DNA of 64,000 bases from JACKII01 sp965222315 (lineage in GTDB: Bacteria; Pseudomonadota; Alphaproteobacteria; Bin95), in contig OZ244951.1 in assembly GCA_965222315.1 (NCBI GenBank), forward strand, positions 868,001 to 932,000. The letters are read 5' to 3'. This document shows positions 41,724 to 49,787 of the stretch, piece after piece; position 1 is the first letter of the stretch; the number at the start of each line of letters is the position of its first letter. Both the position numbers and the translations under genes were made by a program. The notes beneath the pieces are model-generated. The model was given only the letters and a program-made list of their open reading frames with translations, had not been told where the DNA came from and made no database searches.

Positions 41724-42617
41724 ATGACAGACACTCCCATCGGCTTTATTGGCATCGGCGCTATGGGCAAGCCCATGGCCATCAATATCTGCAAGGCGGA
41801 CCTGCCGCTGTTGGTTTCCGATCCGAACGAAACGGCGACCGGCATCCTGGCCCAGCAAGGCGCGGAAGTCGCCGCGAACGCCCGCGCGGTGGCGGATCGC
41901 TCGCCGGTAGTGCATGCCTGCCTGCCGTCGGTCGGAATCGCGGAGGCCGTCGCGACAGAAGCGGCGGAAGGCTCCGCCATCAAGTGTTTCATCAACCACG
42001 GCACCACGGGTTCCGCCTACTCAAAGGCCACGGCGGAGATGCTCGCGGCCAAGGGAATCCAGTTCCTGGATGCGCCGATCTCCGGCGGTGTCTCCGGTGC
42101 GGAGGCGGGGACGCTGGCCATCATGTGCAGCGGCTCGAAGGAAGCATTCGAGGCAGCCAAGCCGGGTCTTGAGGCGATGTCGGGCCAACTCACCTACCTG
42201 GGCGAGGCGCCAGGCGCGGCCCAGACGATGAAGCTATGCAACAATATCCTGTTCTTCTGCGGGTTAGCCGCTACCGCGGAAACCCTGACGCTCGGGGCGA
42301 AGGCGGGGCTGGACCCGGAGCAGATGCTGGAAATCATGAACAAGGCGACGGGACGCAACTTCGCCACCGAAAAGGTGATCGGTCAGTTCGTCCTGAACCG
42401 CGGCTTCGACTTCGGCGGCGCCAATTACATCATCAACAAGGACCTGGAGCTGTGGCGTCAGGAGACCGAGGCCTACGAGGTGCCATCCTATGTCGGCAAC
42501 CTGGTCCGCACCCTGTTCCGCCAGATGATGGCCGAGGAGGGCATGGAAAAGGACGCCACCCGCATCGCGCTGCTGATGGAGCGGATGGCGGGCACGGAGA
42601 TTCCGAAGACCCGCTAA
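41724..42617 (+). CDS. NAD(P)-dependent beta-hydroxyacid dehydrogenase (HIBADH family)
   Basis: The 297-residue protein has the family pattern GFIGIGAMGKPMAIN (Rossmann motif), FLDAPISGGVSGAEAGTLAIM (substrate loop), GAAQTMKLCNN with the catalytic lysine, and a helical C-terminus. Such enzymes oxidise 3-hydroxyisobutyrate, tartronate semialdehyde or related acids. It is the first of three closely spaced genes (HIBADH, NIPSNAP, LLM-type enzyme) reading in the same direction. Substrate unproven. Confidence 0.9.
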   Translation: MTDTPIGFIGIGAMGKPMAINICKADLPLLVSDPNETATGILAQQGAEVAANARAVADRSPVVHACLPSVGIAEAVATEAAEGSAIKCFINHGTTGSAYSKATAEMLAAKGIQFLDAPISGGVSGAEAGTLAIMCSGSKEAFEAAKPGLEAMSGQLTYLGEAPGAAQTMKLCNNILFFCGLAATAETLTLGAKAGLDPEQMLEIMNKATGRNFATEKVIGQFVLNRGFDFGGANYIINKDLELWRQETEAYEVPSYVGNLVRTLFRQMMAEEGMEKDATRIALLMERMAGTEIPKTR

Positions 42618-42644
42618 ACAATCAATAATCAAGGAGGAACCCCC

Positions 42645-42962
42645 ATGATCTACGAACTGCGTAAATACACGTTGAAGGTCGGCACCATGGCGACGGTGCT
42701 GGAGCTTTACGGCAACAAGGGCTATCCGGCCTTTTCGCCGGAGGAGAAGGCGCGCCTGGTCGGCTATTTCACCTCCGACACCGGCACGCTGAACCAGATC
42801 GTCCACCTCTGGCGGTTCGAGGACGACGCGGAGCGCCGCGAGCATTGGAAGAGCGTGTTCTCCAACGCAGCCTTCATGGACTTTGCCAAGGACCTGCGCC
42901 CGAACATTCTGACACAGGAAAACCAGCTTCTAAACGAAGCGCCCTGGGGCCCGAATCCCTGA
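42645..42962 (+). CDS. NIPSNAP family protein
   Basis: The 105-residue protein begins MIYELRKYTLKVGTM and has QIVHLWRFEDDAERREHWKS, the two landmarks of the NIPSNAP/dimeric alpha-beta barrel family. Its role is unknown; NIPSNAP proteins often stand in catabolic operons. AAGGAGG precedes the ATG. Its stop codon overlaps the next start by one base (TGATG), so translation is probably coupled. Confidence 0.9.
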   Translation: MIYELRKYTLKVGTMATVLELYGNKGYPAFSPEEKARLVGYFTSDTGTLNQIVHLWRFEDDAERREHWKSVFSNAAFMDFAKDLRPNILTQENQLLNEAPWGPNP

Positions 42963-43906
42963 TGCGGTTCGGGTTCTATCTCCCGACGCGGGGACCGGTT
43001 GCGACGCCGCCGGACCTCACCGCGTTCGCGCAGGCCGGGGAGAGGCTGGGCTTCGACTCGGTGATGATCGCGGACCATGTGGTCTTTCCGGTCAAGATCG
43101 ACAGCCCCTATCCCTACACAACGGACGGTTCGTTTCCTGGCAAGGGCGACCAGTTGGAGCAGTTGACGCTCGCGACTTACATCGCGGCGAAGACCGAGAA
43201 GCTGCGCTTGGTGACCAGCGTCATGATCCTGCCGCACCGCAACCCGGTGCTGACGGCGAAGATGCTGGCGACCATCGACTTTCTGTCGAGCGGCCGATTG
43301 ACCGTCGGGGTCGGCGTCGGCTGGATGCGGGAGGAGTTCGAGGCGGTGGACGCGCGCCCGTTCGACGAGCGCGGCGCGGTCTCCAACGAAATTCTGGAGA
43401 TCTACAAGAAGCTCTGGACCGAGGACCAGCCGAGCCACCAGGGCAAATTTTACCAGTTCGACGCGCTCTATTGCGAGCCGCACCCGGTACAGAAGCCGCA
43501 CCCGCCCATCTGGATCGGCGGCCACTCGCGGCCAGCGCTGCGCCGGACGGCGAAGTATGGCGATGGCTGGCACCCGGTCGGTGCGGTCGATGCCGCCCCG
43601 CTGCTGCCGCATGAGTTCCAGGCCAAAGTGGACGAGCTGTACCGCCTGACCGAAGCGGAGGGGCGGGACCCCTCCAAGCTGGAAATATCCCTGAAGGCGC
43701 CGGTCTACGACAAGAACGCGGGCACCACGGCCAGCGGCGAGCGCCGCCACTTCACGGGCACGGATGAGCAGATCGCCGACGACATCCGCCTCTATCAAGG
43801 CATGGGCGTTGGCGAGATGGTCTTTGACTTCCGCGCGCCGACTCTGGATGCCTGCATCGAGCGGATGGAAGCCTGTGCAGACGGTGTGGTGAAAATGTTG
43901 CGGTAG
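42962..43906 (+). CDS. LLM-class F420/flavin-dependent oxidoreductase (TIGR03619-like)
   Basis: The 314-residue protein is a luciferase-like (LLM) TIM barrel beginning MRFGFYLPTRG, with DSVMIADHVVFP, LVTSVMILPHRNPVLTAKM and VGVGWMREEFEA. It matches the TIGR03619-like F420-dependent group, which fits the nearby FO synthase, although LLM proteins can also use FMN. It follows the NIPSNAP gene with a one-base overlap and ends just before a terminator. Substrate unknown. Confidence 0.88.
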   Translation: MRFGFYLPTRGPVATPPDLTAFAQAGERLGFDSVMIADHVVFPVKIDSPYPYTTDGSFPGKGDQLEQLTLATYIAAKTEKLRLVTSVMILPHRNPVLTAKMLATIDFLSSGRLTVGVGVGWMREEFEAVDARPFDERGAVSNEILEIYKKLWTEDQPSHQGKFYQFDALYCEPHPVQKPHPPIWIGGHSRPALRRTAKYGDGWHPVGAVDAAPLLPHEFQAKVDELYRLTEAEGRDPSKLEISLKAPVYDKNAGTTASGERRHFTGTDEQIADDIRLYQGMGVGEMVFDFRAPTLDACIERMEACADGVVKMLR

Positions 43907-43937
43907 ACCGCGGCCGGGCTAGCGCGAATTGGCGGGG

Positions 43938-43970
43938 AACGCCCGGCGCTTATTGCGGGCGCCGGGCGTT
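43938..43970 (+). terminator. Terminator after the LLM gene
   Basis: Perfect 12-bp stem (aacgcccggcgc / gcgccgggcgtt) followed by tcatttt, 31 nt after the stop codon. Confidence 0.85.
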
Positions 43971-44172
43971 TCATTTTGTCTCACACGCCAATGGGCTTTC
44001 CGCCGGGAGAGGAGGCGGGCCGGTCATGCCGTTGATCCGGGGGGTAGCGGAAACCTTGGCGATATTCGTTCGGCTACAGAGTCAATGCTGTGGCTCAATT
44101 TTAAGCCAGTGCTAACTTAGTTTGTTCAAGCGATTTATTGAGTTGTTGCAAGAAGTTAAGCGCAAAATATAC

Positions 44173-44196
44173 CTCTGTTCCTGACTTGGAACAGGT
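44173..44196 (+). promoter_or_regulatory. Hairpin that hides the mntP ribosome-binding site
   Basis: CTGTTCC (44175-44181) pairs with GGAACAG (44188-44194) around tgactt, and flanking bases add weaker pairs. The AACAGG just before the mntP ATG (44205) lies in the right arm, so the folded RNA would sequester it. I looked for the yybP-ykoY manganese riboswitch in 43990-44200 and did not find its conserved parts. Confidence 0.5.
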
Positions 44197-44204
44197 ATTT
44201 GAAA

Positions 44205-44765
44205 ATGACCTCCATCAGCGTTGTCGGATTGGCATTCGCGTTGTCTGCCGACGCATTTGCCGCGACCGTTTCAAAAGGCGTGCAATGCCGGGATCTGTCG
44301 CATTTCCGGCGGCTGGCCATCGCGGTCAGCTTTGCTGTCATGGAGACGCTCGCGCCCGTGGTGGGCTGGCTGGCCGGGCGTGAATTCGGCCATCTGATCG
44401 CTGCATGGGATCACTGGGTTGCGTTCGGCATTCTGGCATTTCTCGGCGTCCGGATGATCCGCCAAGGCACACGACCGGGTGCCGCTGGACCGCCGGCGGC
44501 CGCACCGGGATTTCTGGCCCTGTTCGCGCTGACGCTCGGCACAAGTGTGGATGCGGCGAGTGTGGGCATCACCTTTGCGCTGGTTTCCGAGCGGATTCTG
44601 CCGGCGATTGCCGCGGTCGCCACCGTGACGTTCATCATGGCCTGGATGGGCCTGCACATCGGGCGCCTTGTCGGAACGGGTGCCGGCCGCATTGTCGAGA
44701 CGTTTGGCGGGCTCATTCTGATTGGTTTGGGGCTGAAGGTACTTTATGCACATCTGGTGGTCTGA
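44205..44765 (+). CDS. mntP: Putative manganese efflux pump MntP
   Basis: The 186-residue protein has six membrane segments in two similar halves with the MntP acid motifs LSADAFAATVSKG near the start and TSVDAASVG in the second half. MntP (YebN) exports Mn2+ from the cytosol. ATG 44205 is preferred over the TTG at 44199 since it begins the MTSISVVGL core and AACAGG stands 9 nt away. A hairpin covers that site. It is a single-gene unit before the malate synthase gene. Confidence 0.92.
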   Translation: MTSISVVGLAFALSADAFAATVSKGVQCRDLSHFRRLAIAVSFAVMETLAPVVGWLAGREFGHLIAAWDHWVAFGILAFLGVRMIRQGTRPGAAGPPAAAPGFLALFALTLGTSVDAASVGITFALVSERILPAIAAVATVTFIMAWMGLHIGRLVGTGAGRIVETFGGLILIGLGLKVLYAHLVV

Positions 44766-44835
44766 AGGGCCGCTTGTCTGGGGTGCGGCCGCGGTCTCAA
44801 AGCCATAGGCGGGTGCACATCATTTTGTGGTTGCC

Positions 44836-44850
44836 TTCCACCTATTGGAA
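44836..44850. promoter_or_regulatory. Candidate IclR-type operator before malate synthase
   Basis: TTCCA at 44836-44840 and TGGAA at 44846-44850 form a perfect inverted repeat with a 5-base spacer, 70 nt before the malate synthase ATG. The half-sites are those of the E. coli IclR box but in the opposite order. An IclR-family gene is downstream of the same enzyme. Confidence 0.45.
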
Positions 44851-44919
44851 AGCATTCTTGATCGTGAAACATTGACCTGCTGAAAGCGGGGCTAAATCAC
44901 GCGATAGAGGAGGCTTCCC

Positions 44920-46509
44920 ATGGCCGTTGAGATCAAGGGCGCGATGCAGCCCGGTTACGCCGAAATCCTGTCCGCCGACGCGCTGGCTTTCCTGGAAGGC
45001 CTGCACAAGCAGTTCGATGGCCGCCGCCATGAACTGCTGGCTGCGCGCGAGGCCTTCCAGAAGGACCTGGACGCCGGCAATACCAAGCTCGACTTCCCGG
45101 CGGAAACCGCGGACATCCGTGCCGCCGACTGGCAGGTCGCCCCGATTCCAGCCGATCTGCAGGACCGCCGCGTAGAGATCACCGGCCCGACCGACCGCAA
45201 GATGGTCATCAACGCGCTGAACTCCGGCGCGAAGATGTTCATGGCCGACCTGGAAGACGCGAACGCGCCCAGTTGGGACAACATGATTCAGGGCCAAGTC
45301 AACCTGCGGGATGCGATTGCCAAGACGATCAGCTTCCACGATCCGGGCAACGGCAAGGACTACAATCTGGGCAGCGAACTTGCGACCCTGCTGGTGCGCC
45401 CGCGTGGCTGGCACCTGGACGAGAAGCACATTCTGGTCGATGGCCAGCCCATGAGCGGCTCGCTGGTCGATTTCGGCCTGTACTTCTTCCACAACGCCAA
45501 GAAGGCGCTGGATATGGGCACCGGGCCCTATTTCTACCTGCCGAAGATGGAGCACTATCTGGAGGCGCGCCTCTGGAATGACGTGTTCGTCTGGGCGCAG
45601 GACAAGCTGGGCGTGGCCCAGGGCACCTGCAAGGCGACCGTGCTGATCGAGACGCTGCCCGCTACTTTCCACGCGGAAGAGATCATCTACGAACTGCGCG
45701 AGCACATGGCCGGCCTGAACTGCGGCCGCTGGGACTACATTTTCAGCTACATCAAAAAACACCGCAACGACCCGACCAAGGTCCTGCCGGACCGTGTTGC
45801 GGTGTCGATGACCGTACCGTTCATGCGGGCCTATTCGCTGCACGTCATCAAGACCTGCCACAAGCGGGGTGCGTTCGCCATGGGCGGCATGGCGGCGCAA
45901 ATTCCGATCCGCGGTGATGATGAGGCCAACGAAGCCGCCTTCGCCAAGCTGCGGGCGGACAAAGAGCGCGAGGCGACCGACGGTCACGACGGCACATGGG
46001 TTGCGCATCCGGGCATGGTCGCCGCCGCCACTGAAGTGTTCAACGAGCACATGAAGACCCCCAACCAGCTCGACCGCCAGCGCGACGAGGTGGCAACCGC
46101 CGCTGCTCTGACCGAGCCGTGCGACGGGCCGAAGTCGATGGATGGGCTGTTGATGAACGTCAATGTTGGCATCGGCTATATCGCTGCCTGGCTGGGCGGC
46201 ATGGGTGCGGTGCCCCTGCACAATCTGATGGAAGACGCCGCGACGGCCGAAATCAGCCGCGCCCAGCTTTGGCAGTGGCACAAGCACGGCGTGAAACTGG
46301 ATTCGGGCGAGACCGTGAACAGCGCCCTGATCAAGCAGGCCGTGGCGAACGAAGTGGCGAGCCTGAAGCAACAGTATGGCGAGGACGGCTTTGCCAAGGG
46401 GCATTACGGCCCGGCCGCGAAGCTGCTGGAAGAGATGGTGCTGGCCGACGAATTGGCCGAGTTCCTGACCATTCCGGCCTACGACCTCCAGTTTGCCCCG
46501 GCGGCTTAA
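44920..46509 (+). CDS. aceB: Malate synthase A
   Basis: The 529-residue protein is malate synthase A, which condenses glyoxylate with acetyl-CoA to malate. It shows LNSGAKMFMADLEDANAPSW, the active-site segment RPRGWHLDEKHILVDG, VLIETLPATFHAEEIIYELR with the Mg-binding Glu, and the C-terminal acid helix. Length is exactly normal. GAGGAGG stands before the ATG. It is followed 9 nt later by an IclR regulator and then GlcF, so the block uses glyoxylate made from glycolate. Isocitrate lyase is not in the window. Confidence 0.95.
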   Translation: MAVEIKGAMQPGYAEILSADALAFLEGLHKQFDGRRHELLAAREAFQKDLDAGNTKLDFPAETADIRAADWQVAPIPADLQDRRVEITGPTDRKMVINALNSGAKMFMADLEDANAPSWDNMIQGQVNLRDAIAKTISFHDPGNGKDYNLGSELATLLVRPRGWHLDEKHILVDGQPMSGSLVDFGLYFFHNAKKALDMGTGPYFYLPKMEHYLEARLWNDVFVWAQDKLGVAQGTCKATVLIETLPATFHAEEIIYELREHMAGLNCGRWDYIFSYIKKHRNDPTKVLPDRVAVSMTVPFMRAYSLHVIKTCHKRGAFAMGGMAAQIPIRGDDEANEAAFAKLRADKEREATDGHDGTWVAHPGMVAAATEVFNEHMKTPNQLDRQRDEVATAAALTEPCDGPKSMDGLLMNVNVGIGYIAAWLGGMGAVPLHNLMEDAATAEISRAQLWQWHKHGVKLDSGETVNSALIKQAVANEVASLKQQYGEDGFAKGHYGPAAKLLEEMVLADELAEFLTIPAYDLQFAPAA

Positions 46510-46518
46510 GGCAGGCTC

Positions 46519-47340
46519 ATGGCGGAGCCCATTCCTCTGAAGCCCGCAAAATCCAACGCGGAACGCTCGGGCCAGGTGCAAAGCCTGGTCCGGGCGCTGC
46601 GCCTGCTCCAGGAAGTCGCGGAGACGGGGGACGGAATCACCCTGACGGAAGTTGCGAACAAAGTGGGCTTGCCGGTTTCGTCGGCGCACCGGCTGCTCTC
46701 CACCTTGCAGCAGGAAGGCTTCGTCCGATTCGACGGGGAGCGCACGCTCTGGTTCGTCGGCGTGAAGGCGTTCACGGTTGGCAATGCCTTCCTGCGCGCC
46801 CGCGATCTGGTGCAGGTCGCGCGGCCCTACATGCGCGGCCTGATGGAGCAGTGCGACGAGACCGTGAATCTGGCGGTCGAGGACTCGGGCCAGATCATTT
46901 ATCTGGCGCAGATCGAATGCCGCCAGATGATGCGGGCGCTGGCTTCCCCCGGCGCGCGGGTGCCGATGCATTCGTCGGCGGTGGGCAAAGTGCTGCTGGC
47001 GTTTGCCAACGAACAGGCGCGGGAGCCGATGCTGGAGCGGCTCCGGTTGGAGCGCTTCACGGCGAATACCATCACGGGCCGGGAGCGGCTGTTGAAGTCG
47101 CTGGACCAGGTTAAGGACCAGGGCTTTGCCTTCGACGACGAAGAGCACGCGATCGGCCTACGTTGCGTCGCGGCACCGATCTTTAACGAGGCGCGGGAAG
47201 CGATAGCGGGCATTTCGCTTTCCGGCCCGGCGGCGCGGGTCACCGACCGGCGCTTCCGCGAATTGGCCGCGTTGGTGCAACGCACGGCAAAGGTCATAAC
47301 CCGGGACTTCGGCGGCGTGCCGCCGGAGGGGATCGGGTGA
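46519..47340 (+). CDS. IclR-family transcriptional regulator
   Basis: The 273-residue protein has the N-terminal winged helix (VRALRLLQEVAETGDGITLTEVA, then LPVSSAHRLLSTLQQEGFV) and the C-terminal effector-binding IclR domain (MHSSAVGKVLLAF, ISLSGPAARV). It lies 9 nt after malate synthase, so it is probably the local repressor, as IclR is for the aceBAK operon of enteric bacteria, with glyoxylate or a related acid as effector. The inverted repeat at 44836-44850 is a candidate operator. Confidence 0.92.
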   Translation: MAEPIPLKPAKSNAERSGQVQSLVRALRLLQEVAETGDGITLTEVANKVGLPVSSAHRLLSTLQQEGFVRFDGERTLWFVGVKAFTVGNAFLRARDLVQVARPYMRGLMEQCDETVNLAVEDSGQIIYLAQIECRQMMRALASPGARVPMHSSAVGKVLLAFANEQAREPMLERLRLERFTANTITGRERLLKSLDQVKDQGFAFDDEEHAIGLRCVAAPIFNEAREAIAGISLSGPAARVTDRRFRELAALVQRTAKVITRDFGGVPPEGIG

Positions 47341-47375
47341 GACTGCTTTTTGCTTTGGCTTGAGCGGTTTTGCCC

Positions 47376-47440
47376 TTCACCCTGAGCCTGTCGAAGGGTG
47401 CCGTATCATCTTGAACACCCTTCGACAGGCTCAGGGTGAA
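47376..47440. repeat. Second inverted pair of REP-like palindromes
   Basis: ttcaccctgagcctgtcgaa plus gggtg at 47376-47400, and its reverse-orientation partner (cacccttcgacaggctcagg plus gtgaa) at 47416-47440, 15 bases apart. They match the units at 17002-17095. They lie between the IclR gene and glcF, within the glcF leader. Confidence 0.75.
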
Positions 47441-47454
47441 GGTAGAGCGAAGCC

Positions 47455-48747
47455 ATGCAAACCCACTTCACCGAAGCGCAGAAGGCCAATCCGGACATTG
47501 CGGAGGCGGACAAGATTCTGCGCTCCTGCGTGCATTGCGGCTTCTGCACGGCGACGTGTCCGACCTATGTTCTGCTGGGCGACGAGTTGGACAGCCCGCG
47601 GGGCCGCATCTACCTCATTAAGGACATGCTGGAGAACGACCGGCCCGCCACGCCGGACGTGGTCAAGCATGTGGACCGTTGTCTCTCCTGCCTCGCGTGT
47701 ATGACCACCTGCCCGTCCGGCGTGCACTACATGCACCTGGTCGATCACGCGCGGAAGCATATCGAGGAAACCTACGAGCGCCCCCTGTTCGACCGTATGT
47801 TGCGCCGGGTGCTGGCGGCATTGATCCCCTACCCGAACCGGTTCAAGGCGGCCCTGGCGCTGGGCGCCCTGGCCAAGCCGCTCGGTCCGCTATTGCCGGG
47901 CCGGTTAAAGGCGATGCTGGCATTGGCTCCCCTGCCGGCGGGGCAAAGTCCGCTGGACAGCCCGGGAACGCATCAGGCGGAGGGCGCACAAAAGCACCGC
48001 GTCGCCATTCTGCCAGGCTGCGCCCAGCGCGCCATCGCGCCAAACATTAACGAGGCGACCCTGCGCCTGCTCTCCCGCCATGGGGTGGAGACTGTCTATC
48101 CGGCGGGTGCCACCTGCTGCGGCTCGCTCGTGCATCACATGGGGCGGGAGCATGAATCCCATGCCCAGGCCAAGGCGATGATCGACGCCTGGTGGCCCGA
48201 GACCAAGGAAGGCGGCGGTCCGGGGCTGGACGCCATCGTCATCAACGCCAGCGGCTGCGGCACGACGGTCAAGGACTATGGCTTCATGCTGCGGAACGAT
48301 GCTGCCTATGCGGAGAAAGCAGCGCTGATTTCGGGCCTGACCAAGGACATTTCCGAGTTCATGGCCGATATCGGTGTTGACACCCCCGTCATACCCACGG
48401 GGCAGCGCATCACCTACCACGCCGCCTGTTCGCTCCAGCATGGTCAGAAGGTGCGGACCCAGCCGAAGGAATTGCTGGCCGGGGCCGGTTTCCAGGTGGC
48501 GGAAGCGGCGGAGGGCCATCTTTGCTGCGGCTCGGCCGGCACCTACAATATGCTCCAGCCGGAAATCGCAACGAAATTGCGTGACCGGAAACTCAGCAAC
48601 ATTGCGGCGACGGCACCCGAGATTGTCGCGACGGGCAATATCGGCTGCATGACCCAATTGGCCGGCAAATCGCCGGTGCCCGTGGTGCATACGGTGGAGC
48701 TGCTGGACTGGGCGACGGGTGGTCCCAAGCCACTGGCAATGCGGTAA
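47455..48747 (+). CDS. glcF: Glycolate oxidase iron-sulfur subunit GlcF
   Basis: The 430-residue protein has two ferredoxin-type 4Fe-4S motifs near residues 24-35 (CVHCGFCTATCP) and 74-88 (CLSCLACMTTCP), followed by two CCG domains with cysteine clusters (ATCCGSLVHHMG, GHLCCGSAGTY). That is the GlcF layout. GlcF passes electrons from glycolate oxidation by GlcD/GlcE to quinone. glcD and glcE are not adjacent here, which is unusual; a GlcD-like gene is at 15320. Together with malate synthase it forms a glycolate-to-malate route. Confidence 0.93.
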   Translation: MQTHFTEAQKANPDIAEADKILRSCVHCGFCTATCPTYVLLGDELDSPRGRIYLIKDMLENDRPATPDVVKHVDRCLSCLACMTTCPSGVHYMHLVDHARKHIEETYERPLFDRMLRRVLAALIPYPNRFKAALALGALAKPLGPLLPGRLKAMLALAPLPAGQSPLDSPGTHQAEGAQKHRVAILPGCAQRAIAPNINEATLRLLSRHGVETVYPAGATCCGSLVHHMGREHESHAQAKAMIDAWWPETKEGGGPGLDAIVINASGCGTTVKDYGFMLRNDAAYAEKAALISGLTKDISEFMADIGVDTPVIPTGQRITYHAACSLQHGQKVRTQPKELLAGAGFQVAEAAEGHLCCGSAGTYNMLQPEIATKLRDRKLSNIAATAPEIVATGNIGCMTQLAGKSPVPVVHTVELLDWATGGPKPLAMR

Positions 48748-48950
48748 CTAATTACGAATTAGGGGCGGTTTTCGGGCCGTCTCATTGACATTTTGCCACC
48801 TGATTGCTACGTCTGGGTGGTCTTTATGGACCTCTCTGCGTTTCGGCCTACGTCTACTCCGACCTTCGCCACTACTCAGCGTCGTTCGGTTAAGGCCTTT
48901 CAGCACCCCGGCATAGCGCGGGGGAGCACTCACTGCACAGGAGAGGCACC

Positions 48951-49160
48951 ATGCCCACAGGCACCGTTAAATGGTTCGACCCCGTAAAAGGTTTCGGCTT
49001 TATTGAACCGTCCGATGGCGGCAAAGACGCCTTTGTTCACGTTTCCGCCGTCCAGAAAGCCGGCTTAAATGGCCTGAACGAAGGGCAGAAGGTCGAGTAT
49101 GAATTGATCCCTGACAAGCGCCAGCGGCTCTCCGCCGATAATCTGGTCGTTCTGGATTAG
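48951..49160 (+). CDS. Cold-shock protein, CspA family
   Basis: The 69-residue protein is a single cold-shock domain: TGTVKWFDPVKGFGFIEP (RNP1), DAFVHVSAVQ (RNP2). It binds single-stranded RNA/DNA as an RNA chaperone. Its leader is about 200 bases without another gene (48748-48950), as for cold-regulated csp genes whose 5' UTR acts as a thermosensor. AGGAGAGG stands before the ATG. A terminator follows at 49181. It seems monocistronic. Confidence 0.95.
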   Translation: MPTGTVKWFDPVKGFGFIEPSDGGKDAFVHVSAVQKAGLNGLNEGQKVEYELIPDKRQRLSADNLVVLD

Positions 49161-49180
49161 TCAGGCCTTCATAGCAACGC

Positions 49181-49221
49181 ACGCCCATCCAGCCTCCCGC
49201 CGGGTGGGCGTTGTTTTTTTT
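49181..49221 (+). terminator. Terminator of the cold-shock gene
   Basis: acgcccatcc pairs with gggtgggcgt (one wobble) and is followed by a T-rich run of nine bases. Confidence 0.85.
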
Positions 49222-49246
49222 ACACTGTTTCAATAGGAGCCCTGCC

Positions 49247-49678
49247 ATGACCCAAGCAAAAGCAGGCGACACCGTCCGCATTCACTACCGCGGCACCCTG
49301 GAAGACGGCTCGGAGTTCGATAGCTCCGCCGGCCGCGATCCCCTGGAATTCACCGTTGGCGGCGGCCAGGTCATCCCTGGCTTCGAGAATGCCGTGACCG
49401 GCATGACCGTTGGTGAGTCCAAGACGGTCACTATCCCGCCGGAAGAGGCGTATGGCCAGAAAAACCCCGGCATGGTGCATGAAGTGCCCCGTGGCGAAAT
49501 CCCCGACAACATCCCCTTGCATCCCGGCGCCATGCTGAGTGCGTCTGATGGTCAAGGCCAGCAAATGCAGTTGACCGTGGTTGAGGCAGACGAAGAGACC
49601 GTCAAGCTGGATGCCAACCATCCGCTAGCCGGCAAAGAACTGACGTTTGAGCTGACGCTGGACAGCATCGCGGCCTGA
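49247..49678 (+). CDS. FKBP-type peptidyl-prolyl isomerase, SlyD-like
   Basis: The 143-residue protein has the FKBP core (HYRGTLEDGSEFDSS, VIPGFENAVTGM) with the SlyD-type inserted-in-flap (IF) domain from about residue 70 (EVPRGEIPDNIPLHPG to AVEAD-like VVEADEETVKLDANH) and a return to the FKBP core. It lacks the His-rich metal tail of E. coli SlyD. It assists proline isomerisation in the cytosol. The ATG at 49247 has TAGGAGC upstream; a longer frame overlaps the previous terminator. Confidence 0.92.
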   Translation: MTQAKAGDTVRIHYRGTLEDGSEFDSSAGRDPLEFTVGGGQVIPGFENAVTGMTVGESKTVTIPPEEAYGQKNPGMVHEVPRGEIPDNIPLHPGAMLSASDGQGQQMQLTVVEADEETVKLDANHPLAGKELTFELTLDSIAA

Positions 49679-49704
49679 TCCCTAATAGCGGGCATTGTGT
49701 GATG

Positions 49705-49722
49705 GTGTGACGGCCGTCACAC
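49705..49722. promoter_or_regulatory. CRP-type palindrome
   Basis: GTGTGACGGCCGTCACAC is a perfect 18-bp palindrome with TGTGA and TCACA half-sites, the CRP consensus layout. It lies 66 nt before the acidic small gene at 49788. It could instead be a hairpin after the FKBP gene, but there is no T-run. Confidence 0.6.
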
Positions 49723-49748
49723 GTCCGTTTCCGCCGTTTCTTCCGTAA

Positions 49749-49771
49749 GGATGAATAGTAAATGTTCATCC
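49749..49771. promoter_or_regulatory. Inverted repeat before the acidic small gene
   Basis: GGATGAA (49749-49755) is inverted against TTCATCC (49765-49771), directly before the GGGAG at 49774-49778 of the next gene. It could be an operator or a leader hairpin. Confidence 0.45.
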
Positions 49772-49787
49772 GACGGGAGTAACGAAC

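Noticed and set aside
43990..44200. yybP-ykoY manganese riboswitch before mntP
   Set aside because: ggggtagc and ctacag occur but the conserved loops and pairing could not be traced; a covariance search would decide.
44842..47148. Antisense frame of 768 codons over malate synthase and IclR
   Set aside because: Both plus-strand genes are unmistakable; GC-rich codon use keeps the opposite frame open.
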